64,000 nucleotides of DNA from Nocardia flavorosea. GTDB taxonomy: Bacteria > Actinomycetota > Actinomycetes > Mycobacteriales > Mycobacteriaceae. The notes beneath the pieces were generated by a model. That model searched no databases. It worked only from the letters and a program-made list of their open reading frames with translations, and was not told the DNA's origin. The position numbers were made by a program, and so were the translations under genes. The stretch is from NCBI RefSeq assembly GCF_015477805.1, contig NZ_JADLQL010000004.1:248001-312000 (forward strand). The letters are read 5' to 3'. Numbering within the stretch: position 1 is the first letter of the stretch; the number at the start of each line of letters is the position of its first letter. Shown here piece after piece: positions 26,957 through 34,856 of this stretch.

Positions 26957-27925
26957 TCATACTTCTTTCCGCCGCCAATCCGCGGCGGTCACCGGCAACA
27001 GCGCCGGCGACCCGGCCACCGCCCGCATGGGCAGGACCCGGGAACCGAGCACCACCGCCGACCACGGGTCGATATCCCGTCCGGCGGCCAGCGCCCGGCC
27101 GAGTACGCCCGCCCAGGCGGCTTCGTCGTCGGCATCGAAATCGGCCGGTACGGGCGCGCCGGCCCGTTCGAGATCACGCAGCATCCGGTCTACGGCGACA
27201 GCCGGGTCGAAGGACCGGCACGGGGTGCGCGCATACAGAGCGTCGGCGAGTTCGCGCGCGGATTCGGCACGATCGGCGCCGGTATAGGCCCGGGTGACGA
27301 CCTCCGCGCGCTGTTTCTCGGCGAAATAGATCGCGAGTTCGCGCAGTACATCAGCGGGGTCGTCCCGGGTGTGCACAAGATTCAGCAGTGCGCTGCGTTG
27401 TCCGAGCCGGTGGCGCAGCTGCCCGGGTTTGCGCTGCCGGGGATCGGCCGGGCCCGTGGCCTCGGTGAGCCGCACGGCGACCGGGAGGTCACCGTGGGCC
27501 GCGCTCACCACCAGCAGCAGGCAGTCCGAAACCGCCGCCAGCAGATCGGCCAGCCGCCGGCGCTCCGGAGAGGCGATATTCCAGGCGTAGTACCACAGCG
27601 CACGCACCAGATGCCGGTTCACCGAGACGGTTGCCGCAGCGACGACCCGGAAACCGTTCTCGGAAAGCCATTTCAGTGCCGGATCCACCGCCCGGGCGAC
27701 GATCGCGTCCGGTTTCAACAGCACGAGCGAATGGCGCACCGCGAAACCGGCGGCGTCGATCCGCAACCGCGCCAGCTGTTCCACGCACTCCAGCACATAG
27801 GTGTCGCAGTGGTAGGCGGCCACCTTCTCCGGCTGCGGCGTCAGCGCGGACAGCAGGCCGGTCAGTGCACCGGACTCGGTGGCCATCGGGTCGCGGACCG
27901 CCGATACTCGTTCATCCGGTTCCAT
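26957..27925 (-). CDS. NDK-like domain protein encoded with a PEP-synthase-like protein
   Basis: A 322-residue protein. Residues 66-200 resemble nucleoside diphosphate kinase: SLVLLKPDAIVARAV (KPDA, residues 71-74) and NLVHTRDDPADVLREL, whose His185 aligns with the phosphorylated His of NDK (compare NLVHGSDSPESAKREI of the true ndk at 58.9 kb). The first 65 and last 120 residues are not recognised. Its start overlaps the end of the PEP-synthase-like gene by 14 bases, so the two are co-translated. It may be a phosphate carrier or kinase working with that protein. Confidence 0.75.
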   Translation of the reverse strand: MEPDERVSAVRDPMATESGALTGLLSALTPQPEKVAAYHCDTYVLECVEQLARLRIDAAGFAVRHSLVLLKPDAIVARAVDPALKWLSENGFRVVAAATVSVNRHLVRALWYYAWNIASPERRRLADLLAAVSDCLLLVVSAAHGDLPVAVRLTEATGPADPRQRKPGQLRHRLGQRSALLNLVHTRDDPADVLRELAIYFAEKQRAEVVTRAYTGADRAESARELADALYARTPCRSFDPAVAVDRMLRDLERAGAPVPADFDADDEAAWAGVLGRALAAGRDIDPWSAVVLGSRVLPMRAVAGSPALLPVTAADWRRKEV

Positions 27926-30428
27926 CGCCGTGTCCTCCTCCGGAAAGCACCGTCACCGTCCCCGCCGCGCCGTCGACCCGGATCCGCATTCCGGTCCGCA
28001 ATTTCCGGCCGCAGCCCGGCACCTGGAGCACCGCCGGTACACCGAGTTCACGGGCGACGGTCGCCAGTGGGGCGAGCGGGCCACCGCATTCGGTCACCAA
28101 CGCCGCCGCCGACGGTAACGCGGCCATCCACCCCGGATCGGCGCGGTGGGCGACGAGTATCCCGCCGGCCGGATCGCGCGGTTCGTCCACCAGCACCGCG
28201 ATCCCCTCGACCACTCCGGTCACCGCCGGTGATCCGGCCAGCACATCACCGGGCCCGGCGGGCGGCGGATCGGCACGCAAGGTCCAGCCCTGTTCCGCCA
28301 GTTCCGTATCCGTGAACCGGGGCCCGATCGTTGCGAAGCGCGCCGGCGCCACCAGATCCGCACCGGTGGTCCGGGCGAGTGCACGTGCCGTGATCCGGTC
28401 GGCCAGATCGGGCATCGGAACCCGGTCGTAGCAGTTGCGCAGTTCGTCGACGGTCAGCGAGAAGATATCGGCGGCGTCGCCGATGATGCCGCGCGCGGCG
28501 AGATCGCGGCCCATCACCGCGATCATCCGTTCGACGATCCCGAACGCCCGGGTCCGGCAGGACCGCAACTGTTCCCGGTACGCCGAGTAACGGGCGGTTC
28601 TGGCGCGCACCCGGTCGTAGAGCGACCGGCGGACTCCCCGCAGGTGTGCGTCGAGATAGGCGTCCGGGTCGAATCCGGGGTATGCGCGCGGCCCCACGAG
28701 CGCGTCCACGAGGTATTCCGGCGCGTCCGGCAGGAAGGCTTTCGTCAGCATGAGCATGAGGCCGGTCGAGGTGAGCTGGACCGTGTCCAGCACCAGCGTC
28801 GGTCCCCACCGCAGTACGAGGTCGCGGTCGAGGCGCCGGTACTCGGCGTACGCCTGTTCCCCGTGGACGTATTCCATCGCCTCGTAGCGGTCGTAGAGGC
28901 GGGAGAACTCGGCGCAGAACTCGTGCATCAGCGCATCGATCGCCAGTACCCGGTGGAAGTAGGCGACGGCGGTCCGGGCACGCACCCACATCCGCTGCCA
29001 TCCGTTGTCGAAGATGAAGGGGTACAGGGGTTTCGCGTGATCGCCCGGGAGCGGGTCGCCCACGCCGAGCGCCGCCGCGAGGGCCGGGCGAGCCAGCGAG
29101 TACCCTGGCGCGATCCCCGCGGTCCGATACCAGTGCAGCAGATTGGCGTACACGCGGCCGTGGAAGAAGCCCAACAGGTACGGGGTCCACGAAAGCATCT
29201 GCCGTATCTGTTCTTCCGGTACACCGAGCGACTGCGCGAAGCCCCGGTGCACTCGACCGTGGATATCGGCGGCCATCGTGTAGGTCAGCGGTGAGACCGG
29301 GCCCGGGAAACATTCGAATCCGGTCGCGCTGGTCCATATTCGCGGCTCGTCGGGCGTCACCGGTTCGCCCGCGCCGCGGAGCACCGCCGCGGCCGTCTCG
29401 TTTCCGCGAGGTAGCACTGCCCGGGGGTGTTCGATATGCCCGGATCGGTAGCCGGCAGCGTGCAGCCCGTCCGGCTTCCCCTGCTGGTCGGCCCGGTCCG
29501 GCGCATCGCGCAGTGCGGTGATCGGCCGCGCCTGCAGAAACCACAGACCCTCGGCATCGATCGCCCATTCGATATCCCGCGGTCCGCCCAGCACATCGGC
29601 CAGCGCCCGGCCCCGGCCGGCAAGCAGCGCGACGTCCTCGTCCCCGAGTACGACCCTTGACCTGTGCGGCTGCGCCACCGCCTCGAGCCCCGACCCGTCC
29701 GCGGGCAGATACTCGACCTCTTTACCGCCGGTGACCCGAGCGACGACCGTGCCCGCCCGGTCCACCACCACCGTATCGGCGTCCACCGCGGCCAAGCCCT
29801 GCCCCAGGCCGTAGACAGCGTTCACCACCACCTCGTCGCCGGAACCGGCCACCGGGCTCCGGGTGAACAACACCCCACTCGCCCGGGCCGCGACGAACCG
29901 CTGCAGCAGCACGCCGATCCCGGTCACCGGCGGGAGATTTCGCGCGAACGTGTACCGGACCACCGTCTCGGAGAAACCGGAGCCCCAGCAATCCCGCACC
30001 CGCTCGAACAGCTCGGCCGCACCGATATTCAGGTACGAACCGAACAGCCCCGCAAAAGAATCCGCATCGAGGTCGGCTCCCACCACGGACGAGCGCACCG
30101 CCAGCGCACCACCGCCCAGGCGAACGTGGGCGGTGCGCACCAGCTCCCGTAACCCGGTGTCGTCGAAGGCCCCCGCGGCCGACGCGATCTCCGCCCGTAT
30201 CCGCCCGGCCAGCCCGAGCGCCGTATCCATATCTTCGGCCCGGGCGAACTCACCGATCAGCTCATCCACTCCCGCCCCGGCCGCGAACTGCGCGAACACA
30301 TCCGCACCCAGCACCAGCCACTCCGGCACGCGCGCCTGCACCGCCTCCAGCGCATACAGCCCCCGCGCCTTACCTCCGCCGAGTGCCGCGATATCCGCCT
30401 CGGTGTCGTTCGCTGAGAGCACCCGCAA
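27912..30428 (-). CDS. PEP synthase/rifampicin phosphotransferase-like protein lacking the catalytic His
   Basis: An 838-residue protein with the layout of PEP synthase or rifampicin phosphotransferase: an N-terminal ATP-grasp-like domain (LGGGKARGLYAL; LAVRSSVVGADLDADSFAGL; GVLLQRFVAARASGVLFTRS; WFLQARPIT), a middle region of about 400 residues, and a C-terminal swivelling domain. In that domain the usual GG-x-x-S-H-(A/G) motif reads GGPLAPLATVAREL: the phosphorylated His is replaced by Pro787 (codon 28068-28070). I chose TTG 30426-30428 because GGAGG lies seven bases upstream; ATG-equivalent starts up to 30482 exist. Substrate unknown. Confidence 0.82.
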   Translation of the reverse strand: MRVLSANDTEADIAALGGGKARGLYALEAVQARVPEWLVLGADVFAQFAAGAGVDELIGEFARAEDMDTALGLAGRIRAEIASAAGAFDDTGLRELVRTAHVRLGGGALAVRSSVVGADLDADSFAGLFGSYLNIGAAELFERVRDCWGSGFSETVVRYTFARNLPPVTGIGVLLQRFVAARASGVLFTRSPVAGSGDEVVVNAVYGLGQGLAAVDADTVVVDRAGTVVARVTGGKEVEYLPADGSGLEAVAQPHRSRVVLGDEDVALLAGRGRALADVLGGPRDIEWAIDAEGLWFLQARPITALRDAPDRADQQGKPDGLHAAGYRSGHIEHPRAVLPRGNETAAAVLRGAGEPVTPDEPRIWTSATGFECFPGPVSPLTYTMAADIHGRVHRGFAQSLGVPEEQIRQMLSWTPYLLGFFHGRVYANLLHWYRTAGIAPGYSLARPALAAALGVGDPLPGDHAKPLYPFIFDNGWQRMWVRARTAVAYFHRVLAIDALMHEFCAEFSRLYDRYEAMEYVHGEQAYAEYRRLDRDLVLRWGPTLVLDTVQLTSTGLMLMLTKAFLPDAPEYLVDALVGPRAYPGFDPDAYLDAHLRGVRRSLYDRVRARTARYSAYREQLRSCRTRAFGIVERMIAVMGRDLAARGIIGDAADIFSLTVDELRNCYDRVPMPDLADRITARALARTTGADLVAPARFATIGPRFTDTELAEQGWTLRADPPPAGPGDVLAGSPAVTGVVEGIAVLVDEPRDPAGGILVAHRADPGWMAALPSAAALVTECGGPLAPLATVARELGVPAVLQVPGCGRKLRTGMRIRVDGAAGTVTVLSGGGHGDGTG

Positions 30429-30811
30429 GAACCGACCTCCAACCCCGCCTGTCGCGGCGGCACATTGTTGCCCGTTCCGCACGAGTAAACCCCAGGGACA
30501 CCCTGCGTATCGTCCGATCGGGCGTTGTGTTAGCCCACAAACTCACGGCCCCGGCCCCGGCCCCGGCCCCGGGCCGATGCCCGGGCCGGCGATCTCCGTA
30601 CGTCCGACGGGCATCGCTCCGACTGCACCCCGGCCCGGCCTCGGTCGATGTGGCGGCGATATTCGGCCGCCCGACCGGTGCACTCGGCACCTGCCGCCAC
30701 GGCATACCATCTTTTCGCTCCGCCGGTACAACCAGTGCCGATGCGCCCCGCCCGGCGACACCTATTAGGCTGTTGTAGCCCGCGCAGGTATCGGTGAGGA
30801 TGTGATTCCGC
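30429..30811. other. Divergent intergenic region upstream of the PEP-synthase-like and EspG-like genes
   Basis: No supported gene. It contains the GGCCCC repeat described below and a TAGGCT box (30766-30771) that may be the -10 of the EspG-like gene, without a good -35. Confidence 0.5.
30547..30570. repeat. Four perfect GGCCCC hexamers (G-quadruplex candidate on minus strand)
   Basis: Four tandem GGCCCC units followed by GGGCC. The minus strand, which is the coding strand of the PEP-synthase-like gene starting about 120 bases further on, reads as tandem GGGGCC, able in principle to form a G-quadruplex. Confidence 0.7.
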
Positions 30812-31510
30812 GTGAGTTGGAGCCTGACCCCCGACGAATTCGCGCACGTATGGCGCCAAGCCGACCTGGACCGGCTCCCCTATCCATTACGTGTCCTCGA
30901 ATCCCCGCGCACCGAGCGCGACGCCCGGGCGCTCTACGCCGAACTCGCCCGGCGTCTGCCGCCCGACCCCGACCGCGATACCTGCCTGCGCATTCTCGCC
31001 GACCCGCACACCCGTGTGATCGCCATCGGCGGCGCCGCCGAACCGGGCCGGGAACTACGCGCACTGGGTTGCGTCGTCTACGACCGCGCCGTCCTCGCGG
31101 TGCAGGAGCCGGGCCGTACCGCGGAATTCGGCGGCACCATCCGGTTGTCCATCGGTCACAGCGCCAAACTCGGCACCCGGCTCGCCGCACTGCTCCCGAA
31201 ATCCCGGGCCGGACGTCATCCCGCACGCACGGCATCCACCGCGGCGGTGCGCGATACCGAAACCGTTGTCCAAGAGGAACGCGCCGCCGCCCCGATCCGC
31301 AAACTGCTGAGCGCACCGCACACCGCCCAGGGCCATATCCGGATCGAGCCACACCTCGACCGGCCGAAACCACCCCCCGCGGTGCACTACACGTGGCTCG
31401 ATCTGGAGAACGACGGCCGCTATCTGCTCAAAGCCGACGACACCGTGCACATCGTGCCCGCCTCCACCGAACAACTCGCGGTGCACCTGCAAAAACGAAT
31501 CCCCGCCTGA
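30812..31510 (+). CDS. EspG-family ESX secretion-associated chaperone
   Basis: A 232-residue protein starting VSWSLTPDEFAHVWRQADLD (GTG 30812). The opening WxLTPDEF-W pattern, the central RVIAIGGAAEPGRELRALG, and the C-terminal GRYLLKADDTVHIVPASTEQ are typical of EspG proteins. EspG binds specific PE-PPE pairs and keeps them soluble before type VII secretion. The next two genes encode a PE-like and a PPE-like protein, the expected clients. No ESX core gene lies in the window. Confidence 0.88.
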   Translation: MSWSLTPDEFAHVWRQADLDRLPYPLRVLESPRTERDARALYAELARRLPPDPDRDTCLRILADPHTRVIAIGGAAEPGRELRALGCVVYDRAVLAVQEPGRTAEFGGTIRLSIGHSAKLGTRLAALLPKSRAGRHPARTASTAAVRDTETVVQEERAAAPIRKLLSAPHTAQGHIRIEPHLDRPKPPPAVHYTWLDLENDGRYLLKADDTVHIVPASTEQLAVHLQKRIPA

Positions 31511-31657
31511 TCCCCGGTCTCCCGCGAACCCGCGGATCCCGTCTCGGGTTGCGTCCGGGCGCACGCCCGTACCCGGTCGGTCATACGCGGATTACGGGTG
31601 GGCCGGCCCATCGGTACCCATTAGGCTGAGCGTGACCGACGGAGGGGTGCGCGAGTC

Positions 31658-32032
31658 ATGCAAATCCAAGACAGTCGAGCCGAGATCGTCCGGTTCCGCC
31701 AGGCAGCTCATGCGGGAACCGTCAAATTCGATCCGGAGGCGGCGCGACGCTGCGCCGACTTCTACGACAAGCAGGCCGACCAGTTGATCCAGCTCAGGCA
31801 ACGCCTCGAAGACGCGGCCGACCCACACGGATTCGGCGGCCTGATCTCCGCCCGGCAACTCGAGGCCGGTTTCGGTCACAAAGCCCGCGATACGGCGGCC
31901 CTGCTCGACCACTACATCGAAGCCGCCTACCGCATGAAGGAAGCGTTCCTGCTCAGCGGCGGCCTGTACGAGGAAGCCGACGCCGCGAACGCCGCGGCGG
32001 TACGCGCCGTCGAAGCGAGGATCCCCCGATGA
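31658..32032 (+). CDS. PE/Esx-like small helical protein with YxxxD secretion motif
   Basis: A 124-residue, mostly helical protein (MQIQDSRAEIVRFRQAAHAG) ending LYEEADAANAAAVRAVEARI. The YEEAD near residue 105 fits the YxxxD/E export signal of type VII substrates. Helix-turn-helix hairpin shape and position before a PPE-like gene suggest it is the PE-type partner, though the PE signature itself is absent. A TAGGCT box (31622-31627) lies 30 bases upstream. Confidence 0.72.
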   Translation: MQIQDSRAEIVRFRQAAHAGTVKFDPEAARRCADFYDKQADQLIQLRQRLEDAADPHGFGGLISARQLEAGFGHKARDTAALLDHYIEAAYRMKEAFLLSGGLYEEADAANAAAVRAVEARIPR

Positions 32033-32078
32033 TCCGCTACCTCCGCACCTCGCATGCACTCCCGCCGAAGGAGGCCAG

Positions 32079-33122
32079 ATGACCGGGAGCGACCCCGATT
32101 ACATCAGCGCCATGGAACATTTCGAAGCCATGCGCCACGAGGACATCTACCAGGCCACCCAGCAGATCGACGCCGGCGAGATCCTCCGCCTCTCCGGCAC
32201 CTGGATGCACGCCGCCGCCACCCTGCAGAGCACCTTCCCGCTCACCCGCGCAAACGCGAACCTGGTCATGAACGAGGCCGAATGGGAAGGCGAGGCCGCC
32301 GACGCCGCCGAAGCCTGCACCCGCAGTTTCTCCGAATCGATCGAAGAACTCGCCGGAGTGGTCGGCCAGGTCGGGCTGCGCCTCGGCGCGGTGGCCGCCG
32401 CCGCGGAGGCGGTGAAGATCGCGGTGGTCCCGCCCGGCGACACCGGCCCCGTCGGCGCGCTGGCCCGCCTACTGGAAGCCGCGAAGGTGATCGACGCCGA
32501 CATGGTGCAGGAAGTCCTGCGCCAAGAGGCGGTCCTCACCATGAACATGGTCTACAAACCCGCCTACACCACCGCCGGCAGCGGTGTACCGGCTCTCCCC
32601 GAACCACCTCCGCCGCCCGGGGCCCTGCCCCCACTGTCTCCGCCCATCACCACCCCGCAGCTCACCTCCGATCCCGCGCAACCGTCGTCCACCGGCACCA
32701 CACCGGACGACGCGAACCCCGAACCGCCGCCTGATCAGCCGGGCACCATCCCCGCACCACCGCCCACCGAGCCGGCCCCCGCACCGAGTCCTGAAGGGCA
32801 GACGCCCCCACCGGAGACTCCGGCCCCCACCGACAACCCATCCCCCGCCCCCCTCCCAGCTCCGGCACCAACCGAACACTCACCCGCTCCGGCACCACCC
32901 GAAACCCCGCCCGCTCCGGCACCTCCTGCCCCCGCGCAACCTCCCGCCGCCGAAGCGCCTCCAGTACCGAACGACCCCGGCCCCGCCCCACCACCGCCGC
33001 CTTCCGGCCAGACCTCATCCGGGGCTCCACTCTCCGACCCCGCCGGCCAACCTGGCATCACCGGCCCGGTCCCGGGCCGGCGTGCCCCCGACCAACCAGG
33101 CGTCATCCCAGGAGAACTGTGA
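32079..33122 (+). CDS. PPE-like type VII secretion substrate with proline-rich tail
   Basis: A 347-residue protein. Residues 1-165 are helical and Ala-rich with an EWEGEAADAAEACTRSF segment (WxG-like), resembling the N-terminal PPE/WXG fold; residues 170-347 are a very Pro-rich, probably disordered tail (runs of PAPAPPETPPAPAPP type). AAGGAGG precedes ATG 32079. With the PE-like gene 46 bases upstream it should form the secreted pair bound by the EspG-like protein. Final destination and role unknown. Confidence 0.75.
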   Translation: MTGSDPDYISAMEHFEAMRHEDIYQATQQIDAGEILRLSGTWMHAAATLQSTFPLTRANANLVMNEAEWEGEAADAAEACTRSFSESIEELAGVVGQVGLRLGAVAAAAEAVKIAVVPPGDTGPVGALARLLEAAKVIDADMVQEVLRQEAVLTMNMVYKPAYTTAGSGVPALPEPPPPPGALPPLSPPITTPQLTSDPAQPSSTGTTPDDANPEPPPDQPGTIPAPPPTEPAPAPSPEGQTPPPETPAPTDNPSPAPLPAPAPTEHSPAPAPPETPPAPAPPAPAQPPAAEAPPVPNDPGPAPPPPPSGQTSSGAPLSDPAGQPGITGPVPGRRAPDQPGVIPGEL

Positions 33123-33183
33123 TTCTCCATACCCGCACAAGCCCATGCAGACCACTGTGCTATCGACGACTACATTCGCACTC

Positions 33184-33459
33184 ATGCCGACGATCACCCA
33201 ACGCGAATTCCGAAACAGCTCGGCGCAGATCATGGACGCCGTCGCCGCCGGTGAAACCGTCCGGGTAACTAGCAACGGCGTCGAAGTCGCCGAGGTGCGT
33301 CCTGTTCCACGGCGACACGCACTCACTGCCGGCGAACTCATCGAGCGACATCGGAATCTGCCTGCGGTCGATTACGCCGAGATTCGACGCGAAAGCGATG
33401 AATTCTTCGGAAGCGAGCACCGCGTCGGCGATGACGAGACCTGCGATCGCCACCGGTGA
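33184..33459 (+). CDS. Phd/YefM-family antitoxin, apparently orphan
   Basis: A 91-residue protein beginning MPTITQREFRNSSAQIMDAV, followed by ETVRVTSNGVEVAEVRPVPR, the DNA-binding fold of Phd/YefM antitoxins. The C-terminal part (VDYAEIRRESDEFFGSEHR) would be the toxin-binding tail. No complete toxin gene follows; only a short PIN-like remnant overlaps the end. It lies 61 bases after the PPE-like gene. Confidence 0.85.
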   Translation: MPTITQREFRNSSAQIMDAVAAGETVRVTSNGVEVAEVRPVPRRHALTAGELIERHRNLPAVDYAEIRRESDEFFGSEHRVGDDETCDRHR

Positions 33460-33565
33460 CCGGCACTTAACGGTCATCGCACTCCGACCGCCGAGGGGGC
33501 TACACCGTCCCAGCAAAAATCGTCGGCCCGGATCATCCCCCGCGCAGTGGAAGGCGGGGCCGTGA
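33431..33565 (+). pseudogene. Possible remnant of a PIN-domain toxin C-terminus
   Basis: A 44-residue frame overlaps the end of the antitoxin gene in another frame and reads TRPAIATGDRHLTVIALRPP. This resembles the final strand block of mycobacterial VapC toxins (I-A-T-x-D-x-R-H-F-x-V-V-R-P). The rest of a PIN domain is absent, so this would be a deletion relic. The match is short and may be chance. Confidence 0.3.
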
Positions 33566-33723
33566 CCAGTTCGATCGCCCGACATGAATGCGGACCGCAG
33601 AGTCGATCGAGGAACTTCTCCGACTCCGAGGACTACCCGCTGCGTCCCGGAGCCCGATAATCCCTCAGCCAATGCCCGGGACGACGGAACCGGTGGGCAT
33701 CCGGGAGCCTGAGGACCCGGCGA

Positions 33724-34671
33724 TCACGGCTGCGGGAGTTGTTCGACTACCAGCCGGACCACTTCTTCCAAAACAGCGGCGTCGCTGCCATGGACGGAGA
33801 CCATCGGTTCCCGGCCGTTCGAGTACGTAGCCTCTTCCACCGCAACCGGCGCTCCGGCCACCGCGTTGTAGGTCAGGTGACCGTCTCCGGCGTCGTAGCG
33901 GTCGACCGGGTTTCCGGCAACGGTGAACTCGACCTCCCTTTCCACACCCGCAATGATCGGCTGATACTTGTACTCCATGAGGATTTCGTCCCCACGGTAG
34001 GTGAACGAGCAGGTCCACAGTGTCTGTGCGTCATCGAGTGCCGCACCGTCCAGCGTCCGGGGCACGGCACACGGATCCTGACCGGTGAGCGCGGTGACCT
34101 CCGTATCGGGCGAGCTTCCTTGCGCGGGCTCGGCCGCCCATTGTGTCAGGGCGGTGGGCAGCAGCTTTTCGACAATCGGACAGGGATCGGTTTCCGGCGG
34201 TGTGGTGGCCTGTAGATAGAAGCTCGCGGTAGACGGGTACCGCGCGGTAGCCGAGCAGGTTCGTTCGGTGAGCTCGGCCGGGTCGGCGTCCGGCCTGGTA
34301 TCCCGATCCGACACCGTCCACACGGACGTATCCCCCACCGTGCTGGTCCTTCCGTACGGCATCTCGGTCGCACCGGTGACGGCATCGACCTCCACACTCC
34401 AGATCACCGTGGTTTCCTCGCCCGCAGTCGCCTCACAAGCCCCCGGGCCCGTGGTACGCACGACTACCTCGCCCACGGTCGCCAGTTCCTCCCGCGGCAG
34501 CAGGGCGCAGACGTCGAGCGCGCGGGTGCGCTGCCGAACCTGCTGCAACTGCTCACCGTTCTGCGGGACGGTAACCCACAGGTCATCGACACCACCGGTC
34601 GGCGATTGCGCATCGGAACCACACGCGACCGCCCCCACCAGGACACCGATCAGAACGAACCACCGGAGCAC
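33724..34671 (-). CDS. DUF3558-type lipoprotein
   Basis: A 315-residue exported protein: signal peptide VLIGVLVGAVACGSD with a lipobox Cys at residue 17, then two similar modules each starting D-(V/P)-C-A-(L/V) (ALDVCALLPREELATVG near residue 51; GQDPCAVPRTLDGAALD near 197), typical of DUF3558 lipoproteins of Mycobacteriales. It is expected on the outer face of the cytoplasmic membrane. Start GTG at 34669-34671 with GAGGGGG upstream. Function unknown. Confidence 0.82.
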   Translation of the reverse strand: MLRWFVLIGVLVGAVACGSDAQSPTGGVDDLWVTVPQNGEQLQQVRQRTRALDVCALLPREELATVGEVVVRTTGPGACEATAGEETTVIWSVEVDAVTGATEMPYGRTSTVGDTSVWTVSDRDTRPDADPAELTERTCSATARYPSTASFYLQATTPPETDPCPIVEKLLPTALTQWAAEPAQGSSPDTEVTALTGQDPCAVPRTLDGAALDDAQTLWTCSFTYRGDEILMEYKYQPIIAGVEREVEFTVAGNPVDRYDAGDGHLTYNAVAGAPVAVEEATYSNGREPMVSVHGSDAAVLEEVVRLVVEQLPQP

Positions 34672-34856
34672 AATTCCCCCTCGAAGATCAGAACCGTCGA
34701 GAGCCTACCGCGTCGGGTAGGTGCCGTCCGCACACAGTTTTCCTGGTAGTCATCGCCGGATGCGGTCGTGCCCGTTCGATCGACGGGCAAGCCCCTGCGC
34801 AGATCGCGGCCCGGGTCGGCCGTTTTCTCACGCCACAACGGCCCGGCGATCGATCG
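34672..34856. other. Short gap between lipoprotein and DoxX-like membrane gene
   Basis: Nothing recognisable beyond the likely promoter of the lipoprotein gene. Confidence 0.4.
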
